DNA of 64,000 nt from JAKLIX01 sp964605655 (lineage in GTDB: Bacteria; Bacteroidota; Bacteroidia; Bacteroidales; CAIXZF01): the NCBI GenBank assembly GCA_964605655.1, contig CAZSDK010000001.1, forward strand, positions 1 to 64,000, given 5' to 3'. The first letter of the stretch is position 1, and each line of letters opens with the position of its first letter. The notes below the pieces were generated by a model, which saw only the letters and a program-made list of their open reading frames with translations, was not told where the DNA came from and did no database searches. Made by a program: the position numbers and the translations under genes. Positions 1 to 11,400 of this stretch are shown piece by piece.

Positions 1-442
1 CTGACAGGCGTTTCGGATTCCCGCCTGTATTGGTGAGTATCGTCTTCCAGATCTCCTGGTCATCGTCGGGAGGGACGAAGAACAGCACCTCGGAATGGAG
101 GTCATTAACGCGGGCTTCTGCCCTGGTATAGCCGAATCCATGGGCTACGAGGTAAGACTCAGGGGATTTTCCGACAGGTTGCCAGGTGAGGCTCCAAATC
201 TCCCCTGTATCCCTGTCTTTCAAATAGATGTACTTACCCGGCCTGTCGGGCGGCACCTCGTTGATACGGTACCTGGTGATGCGGCCGTGAAGCGGACTCT
301 TATAATAGCTTATCCCTCCGCCGTTGTTGGAGATGGTGGTGAAATACCGGCCGTTGTAGAGATAGTTGATCCAGGGGCTGGGTGTCCTGGGATCGGTGAT
401 AATATATTCTTTGCCGTCAGGGGAAAAGTGGCCGTAATTCAT
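1..442 (-). CDS. GH94 family glycoside phosphorylase (cellobiose/chitobiose phosphorylase type), N-terminal fragment
   Basis: Reading the minus strand from an ATG at 442 gives 147 uninterrupted codons that run off the left edge. The protein begins MNYGHFSPDGKEYIIT and continues with PWINYLYNGRY, GRITRYRINEVP and YIYLKDRDTGEIW, followed by LTWQPVGKSPESY and HGFGYTR. This is the N-terminal beta-sandwich signature of GH94 phosphorylases, which split beta-linked disaccharides with phosphate to a sugar 1-phosphate and a free sugar in the cytoplasm. There is no signal peptide, as expected. The catalytic (alpha/alpha)6 barrel lies outside the window, so substrate (cellobiose, chitobiose, laminaribiose or other) cannot be called. 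It starts 35 bases after the symporter gene on the same strand, so the two are probably co-transcribed and the symporter may bring in its substrate. Confidence 0.88.
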   Translation of the reverse strand, partial: MNYGHFSPDGKEYIITDPRTPSPWINYLYNGRYFTTISNNGGGISYYKSPLHGRITRYRINEVPPDRPGKYIYLKDRDTGEIWSLTWQPVGKSPESYLVAHGFGYTRAEARVNDLHSEVLFFVPPDDDQEIWKTILTNTGGNPKRLS

Positions 443-477
443 GAACAGCTGATGATTTATTATTAATAATCAAATAC

Positions 478-2412
478 TTATATGTTGTCTTTATGTTCCA
501 CGAAACCGTCATCCTTGTGGTCCCTGATATTATGTTTCAGGGCGTGGATCATTTCAAAGAGGTTTTTAAACCCTCCGATGGTGAACCAGACGGTGACGAT
601 GACCGAGGCGGAGAGGAAGAGGTACGTATAGACTTTCCAGAACGTCATCCATTGCTGGTTTGTGAAGGGTTTTACGAAGAAATAGAAGAGGGTCCCGATG
701 ATGAACACCACCACCCAGGCTGCAGTCCAGCCCGTGGTAGCCCAGTAGATGGCTTTGTCGCCCCTGGTGAATTCCCTGGTGGGAGCGAGCACTTTCCAGC
801 CTCTGACCACCTCGGTGCTTCCTTTGATTTCGTCTTCCCTGACTGAAAAACTGCCCCGGTGGAGCACGCGGTCGAGGTCACAGGCTTTGCGCGGGGTGAG
901 CAGGGAGACGATGAAATACATCAGCGAGGCCATGACCATGGCTATGAACCAGCCCCATTGTCCGTTGACAGGAAAACCTTCAATCAGTTGGTTACACAGG
1001 ATGTTGAGGGTAGCTGTGACGGCCCCGGTGATCATTGCGGCCCAGGCAGCCGGTGTGGTACCTTTTCTCCAGTAGAGTCCGCCGATAATGACGGCTCCCG
1101 AGCCTCCCACAAAAATAGCCCCTGAGATATTCAGAAAGAGGAAGATCTTCTCCGTCTGCCGGAACAGGATGCTGAGAATAAAAATGATGATGCCCACTCC
1201 CAGGATGGACCATTTCAGGTACCTGAGATGTTCGGCGGGTTCAAAAGCTTTCCGGCGTATGGGCATGACCACATCCTGGATAAAGATGCTGCCCCAGGAG
1301 TGCATATAGGTGTTGTGGCAGGTGATGGCGGCTGCGAGCATGATGGCGGCAAAAGCACCTTTGAGCCCTACCGGCAGGAGGTGGTTCAGCACCATAGGCA
1401 CCTTCAGCTGGCTCTGGTCGGCCACGGCAAATCCGGAGATCATCCGGTTGATCTGGTCGGCAATATCTTTATATTGTTGATGATGATAGACTGTGTAGGC
1501 AATGATGGGGACCACCATGAGGAACAGTCCCCACTGCGGCACCAACCTCCAGTTGGTGAGCACGTCGGCCATCTTGGCTTCGTGGGCATTCTTGGCAGCG
1601 ATGTTGAAGGAGGAGTTTCCCTGCCAGGAGAGCTTGGTGTATATGAGCCCGAACATACCGATGAAGAAAAACCAGGGATTGAAATCCTGGACCTGTCCGG
1701 AGTCGAAAGGGTTGATGAGAGAATGGCCTGCCGGCGCGGAGGTCACGGCCTCCCCGATGTTCACCCACCCCACCTGTACGAGCAGGACGATGACGATGGT
1801 CACAAAGACCAGGTTCACGAAGACACCCTGGATGAAGTCGGTGAACATCACGGCAATATGGCCTCCCGACAGGATGAAGTAAAGGGGCACGAGGACCATT
1901 ACGGCCGTGGTGAGGATATAGGTGAGCGAATAAGGGCCGAGGTATCCCAGCTCCGGGATGCCGCAAAAATAGATGAAGAATTTGGCACTGACTGCAGGGA
2001 AGATAATCATGTTGACGATGCCGGAGATGAAGGCCAGCATGCCGGCAAAGATCCTGAAAGCACGGCTGTACCGCATCTCGAAGAACTGAGCCATGGTCAG
2101 GGCGCGAGTCTGCCGGAAACGGTACACCACCCATCCGGTCACGCTCATGGTAACCAGGATCACGGCGGTGGGCATCTCCCACCAGCGGGAGTTGAACCCT
2201 GCGTTAAAATTCTGTTCCAGAGCACCGACCACCGTGATGGCGCCCAGGGCAGCCGTACCGTGAAACATGGAGATGATATACCGGCCACCCGTCCTTCCTG
2301 TCGCCAGAAAATCTGTGACGCTCCTCATCAGGCTTTTGCTCAGGAAAACCATACCCAGCATCAGGGCAAAAACGAGGAGCAGTATACTCCAGTCGAACCA
2401 GGTCAGATTCAT
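478..2412 (-). CDS. Sodium/solute symporter (SSS family), 644 aa
   Basis: A polytopic membrane protein with about 14-15 hydrophobic segments starting at MNLTWFDWSILLLVFALMLG. The early segment DFLATGRTGGRYIISMFHGT and the stretch MAQFFEMRYSRAFRIFAGML are typical of the solute:sodium symporter family (SLC5-like), which couples uptake of sugars, amino acids or carboxylates to sodium entry at the inner membrane. The length is somewhat above the usual 500-600 residues; the extra part is a hydrophilic loop (about residues 515-560) followed by two further C-terminal membrane spans. It lies directly upstream of the GH94 phosphorylase gene on the same strand, which favours a di- or oligosaccharide as substrate, but this is inference. 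The ATG at 2412 is the natural start; no clear TAnnTTTG box was found before it. Confidence 0.88.
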   Translation of the reverse strand: MNLTWFDWSILLLVFALMLGMVFLSKSLMRSVTDFLATGRTGGRYIISMFHGTAALGAITVVGALEQNFNAGFNSRWWEMPTAVILVTMSVTGWVVYRFRQTRALTMAQFFEMRYSRAFRIFAGMLAFISGIVNMIIFPAVSAKFFIYFCGIPELGYLGPYSLTYILTTAVMVLVPLYFILSGGHIAVMFTDFIQGVFVNLVFVTIVIVLLVQVGWVNIGEAVTSAPAGHSLINPFDSGQVQDFNPWFFFIGMFGLIYTKLSWQGNSSFNIAAKNAHEAKMADVLTNWRLVPQWGLFLMVVPIIAYTVYHHQQYKDIADQINRMISGFAVADQSQLKVPMVLNHLLPVGLKGAFAAIMLAAAITCHNTYMHSWGSIFIQDVVMPIRRKAFEPAEHLRYLKWSILGVGIIIFILSILFRQTEKIFLFLNISGAIFVGGSGAVIIGGLYWRKGTTPAAWAAMITGAVTATLNILCNQLIEGFPVNGQWGWFIAMVMASLMYFIVSLLTPRKACDLDRVLHRGSFSVREDEIKGSTEVVRGWKVLAPTREFTRGDKAIYWATTGWTAAWVVVFIIGTLFYFFVKPFTNQQWMTFWKVYTYLFLSASVIVTVWFTIGGFKNLFEMIHALKHNIRDHKDDGFVEHKDNI

Positions 2413-2525
2413 CAGTTATTCTTTAGGAATCGGTTATCCTTTGTACTTTTATACAGTGAATACCGGAGTTTGATATCTACAAAGAAACACAATTTTCGGG
2501 TCTTTCACCATAATCCAATATCGCT

Positions 2526-4046
2526 ATGAGGTTCATAATACCAACCCTAATCCTTGCTCTCATGATGGAAACTGCTTCCGCACAGGATAACAAGTCCCTT
2601 TTCGACCGGCTTTCCCGTGAACAGACACTGCCCGCACTCGAAGAACTCAGGAGTTTTATCGGCCTCCCCAATGATGCCACCAGACAGGATGACATCAAAG
2701 TCAATGCCGGGTGGCTGCTGACCGCTTTTTCCAAGAGGAATTTTAAATTTCAGTCGCTGGAAACGGGATACAGTCCTTTGGTGTTTGCTGAAAGAAAGAC
2801 TCCGGGCGCCATCTCCACGGTGTTGTTTTATTTCCATTATGACGGCCAGCCTGTGGATGCGGCCCAATGGTCGCAGCCCAATCCGTATGGCATGGTACTC
2901 AAGGAAAAGGGAGCTGACGGCCGCTGGAAAGAGATTCCCCCGACGAGGCTCAGCGGGCTCATTGATCCGGAATGGAGGGTTTTCGGGCGTTCCGTAGCGG
3001 ACGACAAAGGTTCCATCATTATGTTCCTGGCGGCTCTTGATGCCCTGGAAGCCAGGAAGATGAAACCTGCCTTCAACATTGAAGTAGTGCTGGACGGGGA
3101 AGAGGAAAAGGGCTCTGATCACCTGGCATCCACCCTCGAAAAATACAGGGACCTGTTTAAAGCCGAACGCCTGCTGGTAATCGACGGGCCGGTGCACCTT
3201 TCAGGCAAACCCACCATCATCTATGGAGTAAGAGGCGCTTTTGTGGTGAACCTGACGGTATACGGGCCCAAGCTGCCGCTGCACAGCGGACATTACGGCA
3301 ACTATGCCCCTAACCCCATTTTCAGAATGGCAAAACTGATTGCAGGGATGAAAGATGAAAGCGGAAGAGTCACCATACCAGGATATTACGATGGCGTGGT
3401 GCTGGATAAGGCTACCCGCAAGATATTGTCGGAAGTACCCGATGACCCGGCACAGCTCGGAGTGACCTTCGGCATCCCTGAACCGGAAAAAGTCGGGGCC
3501 AACCTCCAGGAAGCCCTACAATATCCTACACTCAATGTCAGGGGTCTGGTGTCTGGGCATGTGGGGAAGGAAGCCGCCAATGTCATCCCCACTTTGGCAA
3601 CGGCCTCCATCGACATCAGGCTGGTACCGGAGACTCCTGCAGAGAGACTGGCCGGTCTGATCAGGAAATACATCGAAAACCAGGGTTATCATGTACTCGA
3701 CAGGGATCCACTGCCGGCGGAATACCTTCAGTTCCCCTTGATATGCAAGATGGAGACCCAGGAGGCCACCCTTCCTTTTCGCACGCCTTTTGATTCGCCA
3801 ACCGGTAAATGGGTGGAAAACGCCTTCAGGAACAGCCTGGGAGAGTCGCCTGTGCGGATCAGGACCATGGGGGCGACACTTCCCATCATCCATTTCATCC
3901 ATGTACTGAAAATCCCCACTGTGATCGTTCCCATGGTAAACGCCGACAACAACCAGCACGGGGAAGACGAGAACCTGAGGATCGGGAATCTAACCTCCGG
4001 TATCAGGACCTTCCTGGCCATCCTTCATGAAAAACCGGTGAATTAG
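2526..4046 (+). CDS. Secreted M20 family metallopeptidase, 506 aa
   Basis: Starts with a signal peptide (MRFIIPTLILALMMETASAQ, cleavage likely after the ASA). The metallopeptidase M20 signature is visible in order: FYFHYDGQPVD with the first metal-ligand His near residue 104, RSVADDKGSI with the bridging Asp, and LDGEEEKGSDHLA with the Glu pair. A dimerisation domain follows (about residues 225-400), and the last His ligand fits NADNNQHGEDENL near the C-terminus. M20 enzymes cleave dipeptides, or acylated or carbamoylated amino acids, using two zinc or cobalt ions. Export predicts action in the periplasm, trimming peptides that arrive from outside. The gene is divergent from the symporter and followed 61 bases later by a TonB gene. 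Confidence 0.9.
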   Translation: MRFIIPTLILALMMETASAQDNKSLFDRLSREQTLPALEELRSFIGLPNDATRQDDIKVNAGWLLTAFSKRNFKFQSLETGYSPLVFAERKTPGAISTVLFYFHYDGQPVDAAQWSQPNPYGMVLKEKGADGRWKEIPPTRLSGLIDPEWRVFGRSVADDKGSIIMFLAALDALEARKMKPAFNIEVVLDGEEEKGSDHLASTLEKYRDLFKAERLLVIDGPVHLSGKPTIIYGVRGAFVVNLTVYGPKLPLHSGHYGNYAPNPIFRMAKLIAGMKDESGRVTIPGYYDGVVLDKATRKILSEVPDDPAQLGVTFGIPEPEKVGANLQEALQYPTLNVRGLVSGHVGKEAANVIPTLATASIDIRLVPETPAERLAGLIRKYIENQGYHVLDRDPLPAEYLQFPLICKMETQEATLPFRTPFDSPTGKWVENAFRNSLGESPVRIRTMGATLPIIHFIHVLKIPTVIVPMVNADNNQHGEDENLRIGNLTSGIRTFLAILHEKPVN

Positions 4047-4107
4047 CCGGGAATTATGGAATTTCTTCTTTCGGAGCATCTTCATAGCGAACCAACACCT
4101 GATCGCT

Positions 4108-4893
4108 ATGAAAACCTCTGGGATTTTTTCCGGGAACTTCGACGAGGTCGTTTTCTCGGGCCGTAACAAAGAATATGGAGCCTACGCCCTTCGTGCGCAT
4201 TATGCCTCCTCTCTCAACAAAGCCTTCGGGATTACTTCCGGACTCATGCTCCTGATAGTAAGCATCCCGCTCATCTCCAGCTACTACCACCGTCAGCAAC
4301 TGATCAGCGACACCCAGTGGGTCATGGCAGAGTTCTCGAACCTGGACGGCACCACACCACCGCCTCCTCCTCCACCACTGCCGCCAGATGACAAACTCCT
4401 GGAAAAGAAAACACGGTTTGTGGCCCCGATCATCACAAAGAACGACACTGCCATTGATGACCAGGCGCTCAACCAGGATGACTGGATCAAAAAGTCAGTG
4501 AGCCAGCCTGTCGACAGCATCCTCAGCTATGGAGGAGGAGAAGAACTTAAGAAGGTGATCGAGGAACCCAAACATACGGAGCCCTTCACCGTGGTGGAGG
4601 TGATGCCGGAATTTCCGGGAGGGGAAGAAGGCAGGATACAGTTCCTGAGCAATCACATGATCTACCCTGAACTGGCAAAGGCAAGCGGTATCAGCGGGAC
4701 GGTTTATGTGGAGTTTGTGGTTGAAGCCAACGGAAAGGTCAGCAGCTTGCAAATAAAGAAAGGTATTGGCGGTGGCTGCGATGAAGAAGCCATGAGGGTG
4801 GTTGGCATGATGAAGTGGAACCCGGGTCTGCAGGCCGGACAATGTGTGCCGGTCCGGTTCACCCTCCCGATACGCTTCGTGCTCAAAGGATAA
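4108..4893 (+). CDS. TonB family energy transducer, 261 aa
   Basis: The N-terminus FDEVVFSGRNKEYGAYALR is characteristic of Bacteroidetes TonB-like proteins. One membrane span follows (residues 38-58), then a proline run TPPPPPPPLPP (about 83-93) that would stretch across the periplasm. The C-terminal TonB domain covers about residues 165-261, with MPEFPGGEEGRIQFL, YPELAKASGISGTVYVEF, and ending RFTLPIRFVLKG. It transmits proton-motive force from ExbB/ExbD to outer-membrane receptors such as the SusC protein encoded at 15313; no exbB or exbD is in the window. A hairpin terminator follows at 4931. Confidence 0.9.
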   Translation: MKTSGIFSGNFDEVVFSGRNKEYGAYALRAHYASSLNKAFGITSGLMLLIVSIPLISSYYHRQQLISDTQWVMAEFSNLDGTTPPPPPPPLPPDDKLLEKKTRFVAPIITKNDTAIDDQALNQDDWIKKSVSQPVDSILSYGGGEELKKVIEEPKHTEPFTVVEVMPEFPGGEEGRIQFLSNHMIYPELAKASGISGTVYVEFVVEANGKVSSLQIKKGIGGGCDEEAMRVVGMMKWNPGLQAGQCVPVRFTLPIRFVLKG

Positions 4894-4930
4894 CGATTTG
4901 AATCCTCTGAGGGTCAGGTCAAAAGAAATT

Positions 4931-4961
4931 TGCCGGAATGCAGACGTGTTCCGGCATTTTT
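4931..4961 (+). terminator. Rho-independent terminator after the TonB gene
   Basis: A perfect 8-bp stem, TGCCGGAA (4931-4938) with TTCCGGCA (4949-4956), closes a 10-base loop and is followed by TTTTT. It lies 38 bases past the TonB stop codon and separates it from the giant PKD gene. Confidence 0.8.
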
Positions 4962-5402
4962 AATACTGAAAGAATACCGTCCCGGACTGCCTTGGCCCAG
5001 ATCGAGGCAGATGCGGTCTGTGCCAGCTAGGACCCGGCTCTGTTTAACCAGTATTCCCAACTATTATTAATGAGTTCCTGGAGGCTCGACAGTGTAAAAG
5101 ACTGGGTTCAAGCACCCATACCTACAAAAAAGAAAGCTCCTGTCAGTACCTTCAATACAAAATAGTGTCTTTTAATTATCATCCAGTATAAAATATGTGA
5201 TATTTGCATAAAGGGGCCAGGGCACAATGATACTTTTTGTATCCGAGGATACCTTACTATATGATTATGAATGTGTTAAAGTTATGTTAAAAGAATTTTA
5301 ATGATCAAGAATTTTTAACAATCCCATACGATTGGTTGTTATTCTTCTTACCGTCTGTATACCCTGACTGTTGTTAAACTGGTATTTATTAAACCAAATG
5401 TT
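4962..5402. other. Long intergenic leader before the PKD giant gene
   Basis: About 440 bases without a recognisable gene. The distal half is AT-rich. It contains a perfect 6-2-6 palindrome, GTATCC GA GGATAC, at 5239-5252, directly preceded by TACTTTTTG, which resembles the Bacteroidetes -7 box but has one base too many. A weaker GATATTTG lies near 5195. No promoter can be assigned with confidence. Confidence 0.4.
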
Positions 5403-8400
5403 ATGAAAAACCTGTATCTCACGTTGACCAGCATTTTCGTTGTAGGTTTCGTGTCCTTATCCCATGCACAGATTACCGGAGATTCTTCGGTTTGTGAGGG
5501 AGAGATTCAGAAGTACACCGTACCAACAGTTTCGGGGGCTACCTACCTCTGGAATGTGAGCGGTGGGACGATCTCCGGAAGCAACAATGCCGACTCCCTT
5601 TGGGTGAGCTGGCCAGTCACCGGAACGGGAACCGTATCAGTCACCATAAATCTTCCGAACAATACCCAGGTAAGCTATACTTTAGCCATCGTGGTGCATT
5701 CCCTGCCCAATCCATCTATCACTCACCTCCCCTATCCTACCTGTCCACCGAATTCCCAGGGAGAACAAGGCAGTGCCGGACCGGACCATGGAAGTCAGCC
5801 CCAATGTGATAATGTCTGCCAGTTGGCGACCCTTGTCTATTCCACCACCTTGCATGCAGGCAGTACTTACCAGTGGACTGCCACAGGCAGTCTTTCTTTG
5901 TCAGGGCAGACCACCCACACGGTGACCGTCACCTGGGATGCGAGTTCCACGGGCAGCCTCACGGTGGTAGAAACCAATCAATGGGGTTGTGTCGATTCGG
6001 CTACCATCTGCGTGAAAAAGATGCCTTTGCCTGTTGCCCAGTTCACGCATCCCGCCAATGTTTGCAAAGGGTCGTCGGTGGCCTTCACCAACCTTTCGAC
6101 AGGGGCTGTCTCCTATCAGTGGGATTTTGGTGATGGTTCAGGATCTGCCCAGCAGCAACCCACCCATGCCTATAACAACGGCGGCACCTATACCATCACC
6201 CTCATCGCCATGAGCAACTGTTATTGCAGTGACACCATTCAGAGCACCATCACGGTCAGCTCCCTTCCCGGGCCCGATATCAGCTGTCCATCCACTGTCT
6301 GTGCCTTCGATACGGCCACGTATTCGACCTCCACATCTGGTTGTAATTACAACTGGTTTGCCACGGGCGGAACCATATTAGGCCCCTCTAACCAACAGAG
6401 TGTCAACGTGGTATGGGGTGCCGGACAACTCGGTTACCTGGGACTGTATGTCAGCGGTTGCACCGGCCTTTGCAGCGACACCACCTGGATCACCATACCC
6501 ATCCTCCCTTCAACAGGGGTTATTTCAGGTCCGGCCAAGGTCTGCCCGGGAGATTGTGAAACCTTCTCCCTTCCCAAATTCAGCGGAGCCACCTATACCT
6601 GGAGCCTCAATTCAGGGAGTTGTGGTATGATCTCAGATTCAAGCTGTTGTGAAGAAATTGAGATTTGCTGGCCCGCCTATATCACCATTTGCACCGATAC
6701 CCTCACTGTGACCTACTACGACGCCTTCCTGGGGTGTGGTGGAACAGCCACCAAAGTAATACGGGTCAGACCCCAACTCAACATTTTCGGGCTCGAGGAA
6801 GGTTGCTCCAATGCCAGCAGCACCTTCAGCGCTTATGCCGGTGTGGTCTGTAACTGGAACGTCTATCCTGTCGGCCCTGTCCTTTCACCCTCTCCGGCAC
6901 CTTCTTTATCAGTGAACTGGAATGGATCTACAGGGACCTTCATGATCACTGCTGTTCCCATAAACCCCAACCAGGTATGCAACGACTCCGCCTATACCTT
7001 CATCAAGGTGATCAACCCTCCTGCCGCTCCCGTCGTTACGGGAGACACGGTGGTTTGTCCGGGTTCGACCTTCCAGTATTGTGCCACAGGTACCGGGACC
7101 ATTCACTGGAATATAACCGGTGGCACTCCCTCCACCGGCATGGGAAGCTGCCTTACCGTCACCTGGAGCAACACCCCTCCTTTTGCAGTTAATGCATATA
7201 TCCAGATGCCTTCATCCCCCTATTGCAGTTCTGATACGGCTACACTCAATATTACGGTACCGGTGAGCAACGCCAATCCTCAGATCCTGGGTCCTCACAC
7301 CGTATGTGCCAACGCCACTAATAACTTCAACGCTCCAACTCCCTTTCCGGCAGGTGCCCTTTACACCTGGAGCCTGACACCGGCCAACTCCGGCACCATA
7401 CTGAGCGGCCAGGGAAGCAACGCCATACAGGTGGAGTGGGGCAACAACGCCCCTCAGACCGTAGTGCTCCAGCTTGATGTAGATGTTTGCGGCAGCATCC
7501 TGTCCGACACCTTTCACATCACCCTGAAAACACCCCCCGTGCCGGTGATCACCCAGACGGGCAACCTCTGCCCGGGATCCAGCGCCCAGCTGAATGCTAC
7601 GGGCGGATCTTTTACAGCCTACCAATGGACCGGACCGGGAGGATTCACTGCCTCGGTCAATCCGGTCACCATCACCCAGAACGGACTTTACCAACTCACG
7701 GTGACCGATGCAGGAGGCTGTACCGGTCTTACCCAGTTCACTGCATTCTACGTCGGTGTTCCTGTAGCCAGCATCAGTTCCCAGAACCCTTTGCAATACT
7801 GTATCGGATCATCGTTCTCAGTGAACCTCTGTGCACTGGGTAACCCCAACTACACCTACACCTGGTCCAATGCAGCCACCACCCAGTGTAACACAGTCAC
7901 CACCGCTGGGTCCTTCCTGGTCACGGTGACGGATGCTTCCAACGGTTGTTTTGCCATCTCCAACGTGCTGACCGTGTCGGTCGACAGTTGTGTCCCCGAC
8001 ACGGGACAGGTTTGTTTTCCCAATGGTTCTGTAAGTTTCACCCATTCCTCCTGTAACCCCAAGGTGTTCACCAACACCAGCGTCAATGCAGGGTCCTTCA
8101 CATGGAACTTTGGTGATTTCAGCGGGTCTAATGCTGCGAGCCCCACTCATACATACAACCAGGCCGGGTTCTTCCTGGTGACCCTCTGGGGTAAGGTGGC
8201 CGATGTCACAGGAACCGACTCCTGTGTGATGCAGGACACGGCATTGATCGAGGTCCCGCTGTTGTCGCGTTACAACTTTACCCAGGGTTGTTTCGGAGAC
8301 CCGGTCTGCTTCACCGACCTTAGCGTATTTACCGCGGGAAATAACATCACCTCCTGGAGCTGGAATTTCGGTGATGCCAACGGATCATCCCTCCAAAATC

Positions 8401-11400
8401 CTTGTCATACTTACTCTAACCCTGGAACTTACTTCGTCACCCTCACCATCTCCAATCCCAACTGCACCACCTCCTGGACCGACACCGTGGTAATCACACC
8501 CAAACCGACGGCAGCCTTCGGCTTCAGCAACGTGAACTGCGCCAAAGCCCCCATCGCATTTACCGACAACTCCATATTTGGAATCAACTACTGGAACTGG
8601 GATTTCGGTAATGGCGGCACCTCTCTAAACCAGAATCCATCGCAATCATACCAAAATGCAGGAACATACCCCGTCACTCTTATTGTTCACGATACGGCAG
8701 GCTGTTACGATACCCTGACGCAGAATGTCACTGTATATGCCCCTATTGGATCAGGGACCATCACCGCTTACCCTGACACCATCGTTTGTGCCGGCACCCC
8801 GGTGACCCTGGTTGCTCCCGCTTGTACCGGATGTTCCTTCCAGTGGAATACAGGGTCCATCAATGACACCATCGTGGTCACGGCTACCGGCATATATTCC
8901 GTTGCCATCACCGACTCCAACGGATGTATCTACAATACCTCTATAAAGATCATCGTGAACCAGCCACCCCTGGCGATGATCACCTCCACCAAAGACGAGC
9001 TGTGCCTGGGTGAATATACACTGGTAACGGTACCTTTCAATCCCGACTGGCTGTATACCTGGATCAGCAATGACCCCAACGTGAATGGCAGCACCTCCTC
9101 CTCCGTGTTCACCCAGCCGGCCAGTCCGGGCGTATATACCTACCAGGTTTTCATTCTTGATACCGTCACCGGCTGCAGTGACACCACCCTGCTCAAGGTC
9201 ATCCCTGTCCACCAGCCACCGGTGCCGCCCATCATAAGCTCCATTGGTGTTTCAACAGTGTGCCAGGGCGATTCTGTCTGGCTGGTTGTCACCCACCCGG
9301 ACCCGTCGGTCACTTTCAAATGGAATACGGGTCAAGTCAACGACACCATCTTTGTGACCAAGGACGGCTGTTACACGGCCATGGTCACCGACACCAACGG
9401 ATGCACCTCACAATCCACTTTCTGTGTCACCGTGCATCCCTTGCCTGAACTCTGTTCCTTTTATGAAGGATGTTTCGACACCTGTGCTCCTTACACCATC
9501 CTGGGCCCCCCGGGCAATGCCACCTACCAGTGGGTACTCAACGGAAATCCCATCAGTGGCGCCACAAGTCAGAACTATACAGCCACAACCGGCGGAGCCT
9601 ACTCACTGATTGTCAGCAACAGTTTCGGATGCGTCGATACCACCGGGGTTCTCAACCTGAATCTTTACCCTTGCAGTGAAGACACTTCCTGTTGTCATAT
9701 CCAGTTCATCAGCGATTCGATATGGTGTGAGACCGGATGGGAAGGAGAAACCGCCTATCATTTCAGCTTCATTGTTGAAGGATGCGGCCCCTTGTATCTG
9801 ACTCCCCTCAATTTCGGTCCCATCAGCCTGAATAATCCCTATTACCTTACCGGTGGCATTGACACTATCAGCGGGATGTATTACGATATCACTGATTCGT
9901 TGCTGTGCCTGAACTTTGCCATCCATGATTCCGTCAATTGCTGTCCCGACACCACCCTTTGTTTCTGGTTGCCGGAATGTAACCCGCCTGTCGATCCCTG
10001 CGACAACCTTACTGCTAACTTTACCTTTACCACGAACGGGCTGAATGCCAGCTTCACCGACCTGAGCACGGCTTCCGGCGGTATGGTCATCCTTGCCTAT
10101 TCCTGGAATTTCGGTGATCCTGCCTCGGGTCCCAACAACACTTCGGCATGGCAGAACCCTTCGCATACCTTTACTGCCCCGGGATCATACGTGGTTTGCC
10201 TTTATGTTATCGGCATGATGCCAGGCACTGGCCTGATTTGCTCGGATGTGATCTGTATGCCAATGATGATCACGGAGATTGGTCAGGATCCCTGCGACAG
10301 CGTCTCGGTGGCATTCAATTACTCCGTGAACGGCCTCCTCGGTTCCTTCACCGACCTCAGCGTGTCCAGTCCGCTGGTGATCACCTCCTGGCTTTGGGAC
10401 TTCGGTGATCCGGCTTCAGGTATCAATAATTCCTCCGGCCTTCAGAATCCTACCCATACCTTCTCAGGACCAGGTAATTACATGATCTGCCTGACTATTA
10501 CGGCCCTCGATCCTTTGAATCCGGAGACCGTCCAATGTATGGACAAGATCTGCCAGAATATTTTTGTGGAGGGAAACCCAATCGACCCCTGCGACAGCGT
10601 GTGGGCTTCCTTCACCTATTCCGCCAACTTACTGACCAGCAGTTTCACGGACCTGACGACCGTACCAACAGGATTCAGCATCACCTCCTGGTCATGGAAC
10701 TTCGGAGACCAGGCTTCCGGCGCCAACAATTTCTCGAACCTGGCCAACCCTGTGCACCTGTTCAGCGGTAACGGATTTTATCTTGTTTGCCTGACGGTGA
10801 CGGCCTCCAACGCTGACGGCAGCGCCATTTGCACCGACAGCATTTGTATGGATGTCTTTGTGGAAGGACCTGTGGTGAACCTCTGCGACAGCCTGGTGAC
10901 CACCTTTACCTTCAACCAGAACGGTGCGAATGTGAACTTCACCGATGTGAGCACGGTGGTACCGCTGGCGATCAGTTCCTGGTCGTGGAACTTCGGAGAT
11001 CCTGCTTCCGGACCCAATAATTTCTCTGTCCTTCAGAATCCCGTTCATGTATTCTCCGGACCGGGCACCTACGTCGTTTGCCTCACCATCACTGCCACTG
11101 ATCCGGTGGATCCTGCGGCTGTCTTCTGTGAGGAGACCTTCTGCAGGACCATTACCATCGAGGAACCCCCGTTCAACCCCTGCGACAGCGTGTGGGCTTC
11201 CTTCACCTATTCCGCCAACTTACTGACCGGCAGTTTCACGGACCTGACGACGGTACCTACAGGATTCAGCATCACCTCCTGGTCGTGGAACTTCGGTGAC
11301 CCGGCCTCCGGCGCCAACAATTTCTCGAACCTGGCCAACCCTGTGCACCTGTTCAGCGGTAACGGATTTTATCTTGTTTGCCTGACGGTGACGGCCTCCA

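Noticed and set aside
95..466. Plus-strand open frame at the left edge
   Set aside because: The opposite strand clearly encodes the GH94 N-terminus.
1228..2529. Plus-strand open frame of 433 codons, rich in His, Gly and Asp
   Set aside because: Lies opposite the symporter gene, has no domain or hydrophobic pattern, and its composition is that of an antisense shadow.
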